IMG/VR virus record: IMGVR_UViG_3300034104_005687
Coordinates: 285,370 to 349,369 of that record
Source of the DNA: a virus
Reading direction: 5' to 3' (one strand)
Length of the DNA stretch: 64,000 nucleotides
Below, one piece after another: positions 50,421-58,183 of this stretch; the stretch's first letter is position 1, and the number at the start of each line of letters is the position of its first letter. The notes under the pieces were generated by a model that searched no databases, was not told where the DNA came from, and saw only the letters and a program-made list of their open reading frames with translations. The position numbers and the translations under genes are program-made.

Positions 50421-50469
50421 TTGACTGCTCTACTCAAAGTCCTGTATAATGTGCATACAGGACTTTTTT
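50421..50469 (+). promoter_or_regulatory. Terminator of the ahpC operon with a promoter built into it
   Basis: AGTCCTGTAT (50438-50447) pairs with ATACAGGACT (50455-50464), followed by six T. TTGACT (50421-50426) and TATAAT (50445-50450, 18 bp spacing) place a promoter across the same hairpin, likely driving tRNA-Leu. Confidence 0.75.
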
Positions 50470-50487
50470 ACGATGTAAATAAACAAC

Positions 50488-50571
50488 GCGACTGTGGTGG
50501 AATGGTATACACAGCAGACTTAAAATCTGCCGCCTACGGGATTGAGGGTTCAAGTCCCTCCAGTCGTACCA
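50488..50571 (+). tRNA. tRNA-Leu (TAA)
   Basis: Acceptor GCGACTG pairs with CAGTCGT. The loop CTTAAAA carries TAA, and a long variable arm is present. CCA is encoded. Confidence 0.92.
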
Positions 50572-50582
50572 ACTTGGTATTC

Positions 50583-51149
50583 ATGATGATTAGTTCAAGC
50601 CCCTCCCGTAATACCTTTCAAAAAGAAAAGTATATCGAACGCTGTAAGGAACAAGGCAAAGTGCCCAACAAAGCATATATCAAAATGTACGAACAACACA
50701 ACATTGATAAGTTAGAACGAGAAGAAAATCCAGAATGGCAAAAGAACAATATGGAGTTTGATCTCCGTAGTACCGATTGGATTCTAGCCAAAGTTCGTGC
50801 GTCCGAAGCCTACGCACAGAATCTTTATGCTGCCATGTGCAACCGCGAATTTCAAAAGAATGAAGTATGGCCCTTGTTGAAAAATCAAACCTGGGGTGCC
50901 AGTTGGCGATATGCCGGCGGCATTATCGCCGACATGCGTGGCGAGGGAGACTACATAGACTGGTACTGTTCGGGCATTCAAGGCGGAGTCTCGGAAGCAG
51001 AACTGGCAGAAATGACTGCAGAGCAGCAGGAACGACACCACTGGTATGAAAAAAACTTTGTACCCGAAGGCGTGGTCACTGACGAGATTCGTGCAGACCT
51101 GTTGAAGTTGGGATGGCTAGTAGTGGATGAAAAACAAGACCTTGCGTAA
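50583..51149 (+). CDS. Hypothetical phage protein
   Basis: ATG at 50583 was chosen because the longer frame runs through tRNA-Leu. The 188-residue product has a basic start and GASWRYAGGIIADMRGEGDY in the middle. A C-terminal helix contains EAELAEMTAEQQERHHWYEK. The function is unknown; GASWRYAGG resembles a conserved element of T4-like phage hypotheticals. Confidence 0.65.
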   Translation: MMISSSPSRNTFQKEKYIERCKEQGKVPNKAYIKMYEQHNIDKLEREENPEWQKNNMEFDLRSTDWILAKVRASEAYAQNLYAAMCNREFQKNEVWPLLKNQTWGASWRYAGGIIADMRGEGDYIDWYCSGIQGGVSEAELAEMTAEQQERHHWYEKNFVPEGVVTDEIRADLLKLGWLVVDEKQDLA

Positions 51150-51154
51150 TTTTA

Positions 51155-51162
51155 CATAAATA
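51155..51162 (+). promoter_or_regulatory. Possible late promoter box
   Basis: CATAAATA lies 80 bases before the TctC-like gene at 51243. It is a weak match and no other promoter is evident for that gene. Confidence 0.3.
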
Positions 51163-51242
51163 TTGTTACCATCTGCTCAGATGTGTTATTTTTATTCATC
51201 AGAATAAAATTCATTAACCAAACAAAATTTTCAAGGATATCA

Positions 51243-52151
51243 ATGAAAAAAATTATTTCAGCATTGGCCATTGCTTTGGCATGTTTTTCAGCATCGGCTA
51301 CTCCTACCGCACCGCAAACTGTACAACTAGTTTGGCCTTTTGCTGTTGGGGGTATGGGAGCGATGACCCGAAGTCTTATGGATATTGCCAATCAACAACA
51401 AAGCACATATCAATTTGTGTTTACTCATAAACCAGGTGCCGGCAGCACAGTTGCTGCCAACTATGTGTTGTCTTCAACGTCGTTGACAGTGTTTGCAAAC
51501 TCTGATGGAATGTACACCAGACCACTGATGTACAACGAAAGTCACGATCCGGCTCAATTCCAATTGGTGAGTGCAACGTGCACAAACATTCCATTGGCAA
51601 TCTACAGCCGTCGATACGCATCTGTGGACAACTTAAAAAACAAAGATGTCAGCGTGGGTATTATCCCCGGAACTGCAACTCAATTGTTCACACGCTTGCT
51701 GTCGGCCAACAATCCTGATTTAAAATTCACCGACGTGCCATACAAAGGTATTCCTGAATCAACTGTTGATGTGTTGGGCGGACATGTTGACGCCAATGTT
51801 GCCTTTCTTGGCAAAACAGGCTCTGCGCTGGCTTCAGGAGACGTATCACTTCTTGGTATTTCAGGAACTCGTAGTTTTCCTGGTGCGCCCACTTTTGCAA
51901 GTTTAAAAGTAAAAGGTGTTGAACAATTGACCAATGGTTACTATATCTTTGTTCCACGAACTGTTGATGCAAAAATAGCACAAGACCTCAATAGAATATT
52001 CAACAATGCTGCCAATTCAGATGCTTTCAAAGAAATTTGCACAGGAGAACGCGGGACTGTAGAGTCTGTGACATTTGGACAAACAGAAAAAATGCATCAA
52101 TCCAACATACAGCAATGGACTCGATTCACCCGCGGTATTGCAAAACAGTAA
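51243..52151 (+). CDS. TctC-type periplasmic substrate-binding protein (1)
   Basis: The start at 51243 follows AAGGA and gives a signal peptide (MKKIISALAIALACFSASA). The mature part has VQLVWPFAVGGMGAMTRSL and KPGAGSTVAANYVL, the two ligand-contact loops of tripartite tricarboxylate receptors. LGGHVDANVAFLGKTGS and FPGAPTFASL complete the family pattern. Such receptors are hugely expanded in Burkholderiales and bind carboxylates. No TctA/TctB permease genes are here, so it would feed a host permease or bind a ligand on its own. Confidence 0.85.
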   Translation: MKKIISALAIALACFSASATPTAPQTVQLVWPFAVGGMGAMTRSLMDIANQQQSTYQFVFTHKPGAGSTVAANYVLSSTSLTVFANSDGMYTRPLMYNESHDPAQFQLVSATCTNIPLAIYSRRYASVDNLKNKDVSVGIIPGTATQLFTRLLSANNPDLKFTDVPYKGIPESTVDVLGGHVDANVAFLGKTGSALASGDVSLLGISGTRSFPGAPTFASLKVKGVEQLTNGYYIFVPRTVDAKIAQDLNRIFNNAANSDAFKEICTGERGTVESVTFGQTEKMHQSNIQQWTRFTRGIAKQ

Positions 52152-52205
52152 TTTTGGATAGTTACAGAACTCACCAACAAAAGTACATTTTTATGAATTA
52201 TTTGT

Positions 52206-53477
52206 ATGTACCCACCAGCAGATAAAAATCGTTATGGATACTACACTGTTGGTGATTTCAAAACTTACAGCAAACTGGAAGCCATAGAACTCAGCGGAAA
52301 AATCAAACAACCTCTACAATGGAGATTCAACCAGCCCAAATTTGAGCAGTTTGACTGGACGCACGAACCTCCGGGTAGTTTGGAATTTTGGTACAAACAA
52401 CGGGCACAGCAGCTGAGAGAACAATATGATTATATTGTTATATGGTATTCTGGCGGCGCTGACAGTCACAATGTTCTTATGAGTTTTGTGAGAAACAATA
52501 TTTTTGTCGACGAGATTGCACAATACCACAATCTCAACGGTGACAAAGGCAACAAAAATACATATCTCAACGAAGAAGTATTTGCCACCTCCGCTCCTAT
52601 CACTCAGGATCTAATTGCAAACAATCCACTGTATCGTCATACCAAACACAGATTGGTAGATCTGTCAGACATACAAATGAAGATTCTTAAAGAAGACAGC
52701 AACAAATGGGACTATGTTTACAAAGTAGGAACCCATCCAAGCCCCAATGCACTGGCCAGAAGCTATCTTCGAGAAGTTATACCTGATTATGTTTCTTTAA
52801 TTGAACAAGGCAAACGTGTTTGTTTTTTGTTTGGCGCCGAAAAACCACTGGTACAATATCACAACGCTGATTGGTACGTGGCATTTCAGGACATGCTGGA
52901 CAATGCAGTGAGCCCAAGAACACAGATGTTGAATAGAGCATGGGAACATGACGAACTGTTTTACTGGAGCGATACCATGCCTCAATTGGCTGCAAAACAA
53001 GCTCATGTAGTAAAACGTTTTTTAAGTGGGCTCTCCCCAGAATTAGTTGACAATGTGCATGTTTCTTCTTACAATAAGTTATATGACGAATATGGCAGGA
53101 AAAAAGTAAATTCCTGGTGTGCCAATATTGACGTGAGCGGAATCAAATATCAATTGTTGCCCGATGGCCTTCATCGTTTGATCTACCCTGACTGGAATCC
53201 AATGTCTGTTGTTGCCAATAAGCCTCCGAGTACTTTGTATACTCCAAGAGATACCTGGATGTTTAACTCTGCAGCCCCCGATATTGGACAAAAATACTAT
53301 CATCACGGGTTATTGCATTTGCGACAGTTGGTCAAAAAGGCAGCCCCAGAATATTGGTGGGAATTCAAATATGATCCCGAATCAGGCATGCCATATGTTG
53401 GTGGATTAACGGCATGCTACAATAGGTACTGTCTGACGCCGAAATCAGGAATTGCCCAACCCACAACAATCAAATGA
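52206..53477 (+). CDS. PP-loop ATP pyrophosphatase-like protein (1 of a tandem pair)
   Basis: The 423-residue protein has an N-terminal YGYYTVGDFKTYSKLEAIEL, then QLREQYDYIVIWYSGGADSH with the PP-loop SGGxDS of the adenine-nucleotide alpha hydrolase fold. The remaining 300 residues contain YWSDTMPQLAAKQAHVVKRF and a C-terminal cysteine cluster region. QueC-type zinc cysteines are absent. Such enzymes activate a carboxyl or carbonyl with AMP. The next gene is a diverged copy. The substrate is unknown. Confidence 0.75.
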   Translation: MYPPADKNRYGYYTVGDFKTYSKLEAIELSGKIKQPLQWRFNQPKFEQFDWTHEPPGSLEFWYKQRAQQLREQYDYIVIWYSGGADSHNVLMSFVRNNIFVDEIAQYHNLNGDKGNKNTYLNEEVFATSAPITQDLIANNPLYRHTKHRLVDLSDIQMKILKEDSNKWDYVYKVGTHPSPNALARSYLREVIPDYVSLIEQGKRVCFLFGAEKPLVQYHNADWYVAFQDMLDNAVSPRTQMLNRAWEHDELFYWSDTMPQLAAKQAHVVKRFLSGLSPELVDNVHVSSYNKLYDEYGRKKVNSWCANIDVSGIKYQLLPDGLHRLIYPDWNPMSVVANKPPSTLYTPRDTWMFNSAAPDIGQKYYHHGLLHLRQLVKKAAPEYWWEFKYDPESGMPYVGGLTACYNRYCLTPKSGIAQPTTIK

Positions 53478-54703
53478 ACCATTACAATACTCAATTTTTT
53501 GATGTAACGCTGGAACAAAATTTCAAGTTAGGATATTATCAAGTTGGCAATCAAATTTATGTCAGCAAAGTCCAAGCCTTGATGGAAGCCACCAAAACCA
53601 ACCAGTTTCCACATTGGAATTTCAACAACGAAGTTTTTTCCAAACAGGCCTGGACTGCGGAGCCTGAAGTCAATATAAGAGAACTGTATAGACTGCGAGC
53701 TCAGCAACTGCGTGACAAGTATGACTACATCAGAATTGAATGCAGCGGCGGCGGAGACAGCACACAGGTAGTCTACAATTTTTTGCTCAACAACATTCAT
53801 GTTGACGAAATTTTGGTTCGATATCCCAAGGCCGGCGAACACAACATCAAAAAAGACCCCTTCAACTTCAGAGTAGAAAATCATCTCAGTGAATATGAAT
53901 ATGCTGCTCGACCACTGTTGAACTGGGTCAAAACAAATTTTCCCAAAGTAAAAATCACTGTCCATGACTACAGTGAAGACATGTTGAACGACACAGACCG
54001 TGACGAATCTTGGGTGTATGCTGCCAAGGACTTTTTGCAACCAGCACACGTGACCAAGTTCACCACATATCATACCATGGATCAACGAACCCTGGTGGAC
54101 CAAGGCAAAAAGATTTGCATATTGTACGGTATTGACAAACCCAAAATTTGCCACAAAGACGGCAAATGGTATTTGTATTTTATAGATTTTCAAGCCAACT
54201 ATGCCAATTCGGATGTTGGAGAATACAACAATATCACCAATGAATATTTTTTCTGGACTCCAGATTTCCCTGAGATACTGTTGAAGCAAGCACACATCAT
54301 TGTGAAATGGTTTAATCAACCAGCCAACCGTCATTTACAGTATCTGGCCAGATGGCCTAATCACAGTAATTTACAACGCACAGCATACGAAGCCTGTGTC
54401 AAACCCCTGATTTATGTAGATTACGATCCTGCCACTTTTCAGGTAGCCAAGCCTATTACTAATTTTTACAGTGAAATGGACCATTGGTTCTATACCAATT
54501 TCAAGGATCACAAACTGTACAGTAGTTGGAAAGCAGGCATTGACTTTGTTGAACGCACCATAGACAACAAATATTTCAACAAAGAATTCGGACGCAATAT
54601 CGGATTTATTGGATTCTTGAGTCCCTTCTACTATATCAGAGACGTAGAGCACGGCCAGGATCAACACATCAAGTTAGCAACAAATAACTTTGACAGATTT
54701 TGA
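53474..54703 (+). CDS. PP-loop ATP pyrophosphatase-like protein (2 of a tandem pair)
   Basis: The 409-residue protein shares the layout of the preceding gene: LGYYQVGNQIYVSKVQALM near the start, QLRDKYDYIRIECSGGGDST for the PP-loop, and FFWTPDFPEILLKQAHIIVK in the middle. It overlaps the first copy by four bases. The divergence suggests a heterodimer or two substrates. The pair sits between two TctC genes. Confidence 0.75.
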   Translation: MNHYNTQFFDVTLEQNFKLGYYQVGNQIYVSKVQALMEATKTNQFPHWNFNNEVFSKQAWTAEPEVNIRELYRLRAQQLRDKYDYIRIECSGGGDSTQVVYNFLLNNIHVDEILVRYPKAGEHNIKKDPFNFRVENHLSEYEYAARPLLNWVKTNFPKVKITVHDYSEDMLNDTDRDESWVYAAKDFLQPAHVTKFTTYHTMDQRTLVDQGKKICILYGIDKPKICHKDGKWYLYFIDFQANYANSDVGEYNNITNEYFFWTPDFPEILLKQAHIIVKWFNQPANRHLQYLARWPNHSNLQRTAYEACVKPLIYVDYDPATFQVAKPITNFYSEMDHWFYTNFKDHKLYSSWKAGIDFVERTIDNKYFNKEFGRNIGFIGFLSPFYYIRDVEHGQDQHIKLATNNFDRF

Positions 54704-54759
54704 CTCACTAAGTACAAAGCAACGCCGCACTGCCGACGTCGGACAACATATTGACGCTT

Positions 54760-54778
54760 GAGGTACAAAAACCTCTTT
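54760..54778 (+). terminator. Weak hairpin after the PP-loop genes
   Basis: GAGGT (54760-54764) pairs with ACCTC (54771-54775) across ACAAAA, followed by three T. The T run is short, so termination is uncertain. Confidence 0.4.
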
Positions 54779-54840
54779 ACTGCTGTGATACATGCAGAAC
54801 GCCAATTCCCGTAAGTAGAAAATCTACCAGCCAAACATCA

Positions 54841-54869
54841 TTGACAAATTCACACAGAATTTGTATAAT
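54841..54869 (+). promoter_or_regulatory. Perfect sigma-70 promoter for the second TctC gene
   Basis: TTGACA (54841-54846), 17 bp, TATAAT (54864-54869), followed by TTGGAG before the ATG at 54890. Confidence 0.88.
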
Positions 54870-54889
54870 TTTACATTGGAGAAACAAAC

Positions 54890-55798
54890 ATGAAAAAACT
54901 TTTAACTGCTGTGGTTCTGTCCATGGCCGCACTGAGTGCAAATGCCAAAGAAACCATTCAAATCATCTATGGGTTTGGAGCCGGTGACAACAGCACCAAC
55001 TATGCTCGCAACATGGCCGCAGAAGCCAACAAAATTCAAAACAAATACAATTTTGTGTTTGACGTCAAGTCCGGCGGCGGACAAGTCGTGGCCTTTAACT
55101 ATGTGAAAAATACGTCAGGTGCAATTTTTATGACATCGGGTGCATATTGGCTGCGACCCAATTTCTATCCCACAGCAAGTTATGATGTCAACGAATTTCG
55201 CACCATCATGACACAATGCAGTGTGCCGTTTGCTGTGGCATCCAAGAAGCATGCCAACTGGGCCAGTGTGCCCAAAAATCAGCCAATTACCATTGCCACC
55301 TCGGGGCTGGGAGTGGTCAGTCATTTGACAGCATTGCAAATTCAAAAGATATATCCCAACTCCACTATTGTGCCATACAAGAGCACTTCCGAAGCATTGG
55401 TTGCCACAATGTCAGGACAAGTTGATCTTGTAGTGGGTTTTGTAGGCGACATCGAAAAATACACACAAGAAGGATTTGCTGGAAAACTAACTACCTTGGG
55501 CACCACCGGTCCCAAGTTTGTGGGCAACTATCCTAACTTGACCAGTCAGGGATTCCCTGCACCGCTGGCCAAGATGAATACTCCCTACAACTTGATGGTG
55601 CCACGATCTTTTCCTGAAGACAAAGCCAAAGAAATTCGTGAAATCTTGTTGTCGGTGGAAAACAAAAAATCAGTACGTGATGCATATGCACTGGACCATT
55701 GCCAGCCTTTCCAAGTACCTGCAAAGGATCTTGGCACCTGGTGGAACGAGCAAAATCAATACTGGTCTGGTTTGACTGTTGGCGTCAAGATTGATTAA
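54890..55798 (+). CDS. TctC-type periplasmic substrate-binding protein (2)
   Basis: The 302-residue protein has a signal peptide (MKKLLTAVVLSMAALSANA). Ligand loops are IIYGFGAGDNSTNYARNMA and VKSGGGQVVAFNYVKN, diverged from the first copy. ATMSGQVDLVVGFVGDIEKY corresponds to the conserved GG-H-D segment. A consensus promoter and a good ribosome binding site suggest strong expression. Like the first copy it lacks permease partners. The ligand is unknown. Confidence 0.85.
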   Translation: MKKLLTAVVLSMAALSANAKETIQIIYGFGAGDNSTNYARNMAAEANKIQNKYNFVFDVKSGGGQVVAFNYVKNTSGAIFMTSGAYWLRPNFYPTASYDVNEFRTIMTQCSVPFAVASKKHANWASVPKNQPITIATSGLGVVSHLTALQIQKIYPNSTIVPYKSTSEALVATMSGQVDLVVGFVGDIEKYTQEGFAGKLTTLGTTGPKFVGNYPNLTSQGFPAPLAKMNTPYNLMVPRSFPEDKAKEIREILLSVENKKSVRDAYALDHCQPFQVPAKDLGTWWNEQNQYWSGLTVGVKID

Positions 55799-55804
55799 AT
55801 AAAA

Positions 55805-55871
55805 GTTATTGCTGTATGAAGCAAAGAGAAAAGTGTCTTGGACGGGGGTGCGAATCCCCCCAGGTCCACCA
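55805..55871 (+). ncRNA. ssrA: Permuted tmRNA, acceptor piece
   Basis: This holds the 3' half of a tmRNA upstream of its 5' half. The T arm is GGGGG-TGCGAAT-CCCCC (55844-55860), followed by CAGGTCC, discriminator A and CCA (55869-55871). CAGGTCC pairs over 7 bp with GGGCCTG at 55993. GTGTCTT (55833-55839) can pair with AAGACAT (56151-56157) of the coding piece. The 5' end is approximate. Confidence 0.85.
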
Positions 55872-55883
55872 ATAAGGATGATT

Positions 55884-55991
55884 ATGAACGTTACACAAAC
55901 ATTAAAAGTTACAGGCTATCTAGTAGGTGCATACATTGCTTACAAGTTAGGTCTTGAAGTGTGGTGTGTTGTTTATGGACTGCTTTATTGA
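55884..55991 (+). CDS. Short membrane peptide in the tmRNA intervening segment
   Basis: A 35-residue frame with AAGGA seven bases upstream encodes a peptide with one hydrophobic helix (VTGYLVGAYIAYKLGLEVW). It fills almost the whole spacer between the two tmRNA pieces and stops one base before the coding piece. The hydrophobic design and the ribosome binding site argue for translation, but it is short and could be chance. Confidence 0.45.
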   Translation: MNVTQTLKVTGYLVGAYIAYKLGLEVWCVVYGLLY

Positions 55992-55992
55992 T

Positions 55993-56157
55993 GGGCCTGA
56001 CCTAGATTCGACAGGGCAACAAGTAAATTAGTGGACAGCTCGGCAATGTGAAAGCCGTTAGGGTTGGGAGAACTCGGCCGTAGAAGCAAAAAAAGTAACC
56101 GCAAACGACTCACAGTTCGCATTGGCAGCTTGAACAAGGCTACCTAGGGTAAGACAT
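55993..56157 (+). ncRNA. ssrA: Permuted tmRNA, coding piece
   Basis: It begins GGGCCTGACCTAGATTCGAC, matching the conserved tmRNA 5' end. The tag frame at 56101-56130 encodes ANDSQFALAA and ends in TGA (56131-56133). The ending LAA is the usual protease-recruiting end. Its 5' acceptor strand pairs with the acceptor piece upstream, so the gene is circularly permuted and would mature into a two-piece tmRNA. The exact 3' end is uncertain. Confidence 0.9.
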
Positions 56158-56176
56158 ACCTCGTAACAGAAACTCC

Positions 56177-56203
56177 AAAAAGGCGTCAAAATACGCCTTT
56201 TTT
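56177..56203 (+). terminator. Rho-independent terminator after tmRNA
   Basis: AAAAAGGCGT pairs with ACGCCTTTTT across CAAAAT; a T run follows. Confidence 0.85.
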
Positions 56204-56204
56204 G

Positions 56205-56234
56205 TTGACTTAGTTAGTAAAACCACTATATACT
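56205..56234 (+). promoter_or_regulatory. Sigma-70 promoter for the porin
   Basis: TTGACT (56205-56210), 18 bp, TATACT (56229-56234). AAAGGA precedes the ATG at 56279. Confidence 0.75.
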
Positions 56235-56278
56235 TGTCTATGGTCGACTTTGATCATACTTTCTAAAGGAAAAATCTA

Positions 56279-57160
56279 ATGAAGAAAATTTTAGTTACAG
56301 CCGCTTTGTTGGCTACTTGTGCTCTGGCTTCTGCACAAACTACTGTGTACGGTCGGATGAACGCCACAGTTGACAACACCAAAACAGGTGCCAGCACTGT
56401 CAACAGCATCGCCAACGATATCAGCCACATTGGCTTTCGTGTACAAGAAAATATCGGCAAGGGCTTGACAGCTCGTGCTGTGATCGAAACTGGCATTAAC
56501 AGCCAAGATCCCACCGGTGGTACAGACACACAGCTGGGCAATCGCCACAGCACTGTGGGTCTTGTTGCCAAAGCAGGTAGCCTGGACCTAGGACGTAGAA
56601 CTCACGGCATCTTTACCACTGCTGCCGACAATGATTCTTTTGGCGCACTGTACGGCAGTATTGCTGGTGATGTACACAATCTACGTGGCAATCGACTCAG
56701 CAACGGCGTGTTTGCTCGTGTTACTGCTTTTCCCGGTGTAGCATTGGGTGCTGACCGTACTCATACTGCTGCCGGTCAAGAAGTCACTGTATACAGTGCC
56801 GGCGCCAAGTTTGGCATTGTCAACACCAGTGTTGCTCAATTTGATCAAGGTGCCGAAAAGAGCACAATGCTTGGCGCCAATGCCAAGTTTGGTGCAACCA
56901 CTGTGTTTTACAGCCACAGTGACAATCAAGGCGTTGTTGCCAACAAAGGCAACTTGGTTGGCGCTGCTCAAAAAGTAGGTGCTTACACCCTCAAGGCCAG
57001 CTATGGCAAGACCAACGCCGATGTTGAAGCCTACAATGTTGGTGCTGAGTATGCACTCAGCAAACGTACTGATCTCTTGGTCAGCTATCGCAACGTTGAC
57101 AAAACAGGTTCTGTCAACGACGTCAAACAGGTTGGCGTAGGCGTTACACATCGCTTCTGA
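56279..57160 (+). CDS. Outer-membrane porin (Gram-negative porin family)
   Basis: The 293-residue protein has a signal peptide (MKKILVTAALLATCALASAQ), then TTVYGRMNATVDN, the typical first strand of Burkholderiales trimeric porins. Alternating amphipathic strands follow, with GRRTHGIFTTAADND and SRVTAF-like turns. It closes with QVGVGVTHRF, where the terminal Phe is the signal for BAM-mediated assembly. It is shorter than usual host porins (about 350-400 residues), so a 16-strand barrel would have short loops. It has its own promoter and terminator. A porin in a phage could replace a receptor or raise nutrient entry. Confidence 0.9.
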   Translation: MKKILVTAALLATCALASAQTTVYGRMNATVDNTKTGASTVNSIANDISHIGFRVQENIGKGLTARAVIETGINSQDPTGGTDTQLGNRHSTVGLVAKAGSLDLGRRTHGIFTTAADNDSFGALYGSIAGDVHNLRGNRLSNGVFARVTAFPGVALGADRTHTAAGQEVTVYSAGAKFGIVNTSVAQFDQGAEKSTMLGANAKFGATTVFYSHSDNQGVVANKGNLVGAAQKVGAYTLKASYGKTNADVEAYNVGAEYALSKRTDLLVSYRNVDKTGSVNDVKQVGVGVTHRF

Positions 57161-57178
57161 TTTCAGTAGTGTACTAAC

Positions 57179-57200
57179 AAAACCCGCCGAGGCGGGTTTT
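57179..57200 (+). terminator. Rho-independent terminator after the porin
   Basis: AAAACCCGC pairs with GCGGGTTTT across CGAG, followed by CTTTTT. Confidence 0.85.
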
Positions 57201-57222
57201 CTTTTTGATTAAATTGTCGGGT

Positions 57223-57256
57223 CTGTAACAAAATTGTAACAGTCTTCGTCTTAAAT
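57223..57256 (+). promoter_or_regulatory. Pho box promoter upstream of the PlcP-like gene
   Basis: CTGTAAC-AAAA-TTGTAAC (57223-57240) has two TGTAAC half sites 11 bp apart, the layout of a PhoB box. It is followed by exactly 10 bp and TTAAAT (57251-57256) as -10. The ATG is five bases after the -10, so the message would be leaderless. The pstS promoter has the same layout. Confidence 0.75.
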
Positions 57257-57261
57257 AATAG

Positions 57262-58143
57262 ATGAAGACATATCGCTCAATCTTTGTCAGTGATGTCCAT
57301 CTTGGAACCAAAGATTGTCAAGCCGATCGTCTCAATAACTTTCTCAAACACAACACCTGTGACACACTGTATCTAGTAGGCGATATTATCGATGCCTGGA
57401 AGATACAACAAAACAAATGGCGCTGGAAACAAAGCCATACCAACGTGGTACGCAGAGTACTGGGTCATGCCAAGCGCGGAACCCGTGTAGTATTCATAGC
57501 AGGCAATCACGATGAATTCCTTAGGCCCATGATACCTTATGGTTTCAGTTTTGGTTTAATAGAAATACACAATCAAACGGAACACATAGGCGCAGATGGT
57601 AAGCACTACTTAGTTGTTCACGGTGACTTGTTTGACGGCATCACCCGCCTAGCACCATGGATAGCATTCTTAGGAGATAAAGCATATGATGTTGTTCTTG
57701 CACTCAACAATAAATTTAATTGGATTCGTCGTCGCATGGGTTTTGGGTACTTTAGCCTTAGCCGGTATCTTAAGTACAAAGTTAAAAAAGCAGTAGACTT
57801 TGTGTTCAAGTTTGAAGAGAATTTAGCCAACTACTGCAAAAAGCGTGGCTTTGATGGAGTCATCTGCGGACACATACATCACGCAGAAATAAAAGAAATC
57901 AACGGTGTCGCATACATGAATGATGGCGACTGGGTTGAATCGTGTACAGCACTTGTAGAACATCACGATGGCCGTTGGGAAATCGTAACTTGGACCAAGG
58001 AGAGCGACCATGTGGATACTGATAATACTGGCAGTGCATCTAAACAATCCAAAAGACATTCCAGGACGGGTAATGATAGAATTTCCTACCCTCCAGGACT
58101 GCGAGCGAGCTCGGTCAACAATGACCAGTTGGCTAAAATTTGA
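57262..58143 (+). CDS. PlcP/LpxH-like metallophosphoesterase
   Basis: The 293-residue protein has all calcineurin-type metal motifs: FVSDVHLGT, YLVGDIIDAW, FIAGNHDEF, VVHGDLFDG and CGHIHHAEI. This group includes UDP-2,3-diacylglucosamine hydrolases, and PlcP, a Pho-regulated phospholipase that strips phosphate headgroups from lipids in phosphate-starved bacteria. The Pho box and the downstream glycosyltransferase favour PlcP, but sequence alone does not separate the two. The last 45 residues overlap another gene and look like tail sequence. Confidence 0.85.
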   Translation: MKTYRSIFVSDVHLGTKDCQADRLNNFLKHNTCDTLYLVGDIIDAWKIQQNKWRWKQSHTNVVRRVLGHAKRGTRVVFIAGNHDEFLRPMIPYGFSFGLIEIHNQTEHIGADGKHYLVVHGDLFDGITRLAPWIAFLGDKAYDVVLALNNKFNWIRRRMGFGYFSLSRYLKYKVKKAVDFVFKFEENLANYCKKRGFDGVICGHIHHAEIKEINGVAYMNDGDWVESCTALVEHHDGRWEIVTWTKESDHVDTDNTGSASKQSKRHSRTGNDRISYPPGLRASSVNNDQLAKI

Positions 58144-58183
58144 TAACTTCAAGGTGGTAGCAGAATGCAAGAAACAACTCTAA
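58010..58183 (+). CDS. Small protein overlapping the PlcP-like gene
   Basis: A 57-residue frame in a different reading frame has AAGGAG (57997-58002) seven bases before its ATG. It begins MWILIILAVHLNNPKDIPGR and has a later CERARSTMTSWLKFDNFKVV. It ends 19 bases inside the glycosyltransferase gene. The ribosome binding site and the protein-like pattern support translation. The hydrophobic start could be a membrane anchor. The function is unknown. Confidence 0.65.
   Translation: MWILIILAVHLNNPKDIPGRVMIEFPTLQDCERARSTMTSWLKFDNFKVVAECKKQL

Noticed and set aside
50421-50582. Longer version of the hypothetical protein starting at 50421
   Set aside because: It would translate through a promoter-terminator and tRNA-Leu; ATG at 50583 is more sensible.
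52206-54703. QueC for the 7-deazaguanine pathway
   Set aside because: Both proteins have a PP-loop but are almost twice QueC length and lack its zinc cysteines, so they were not called QueC.
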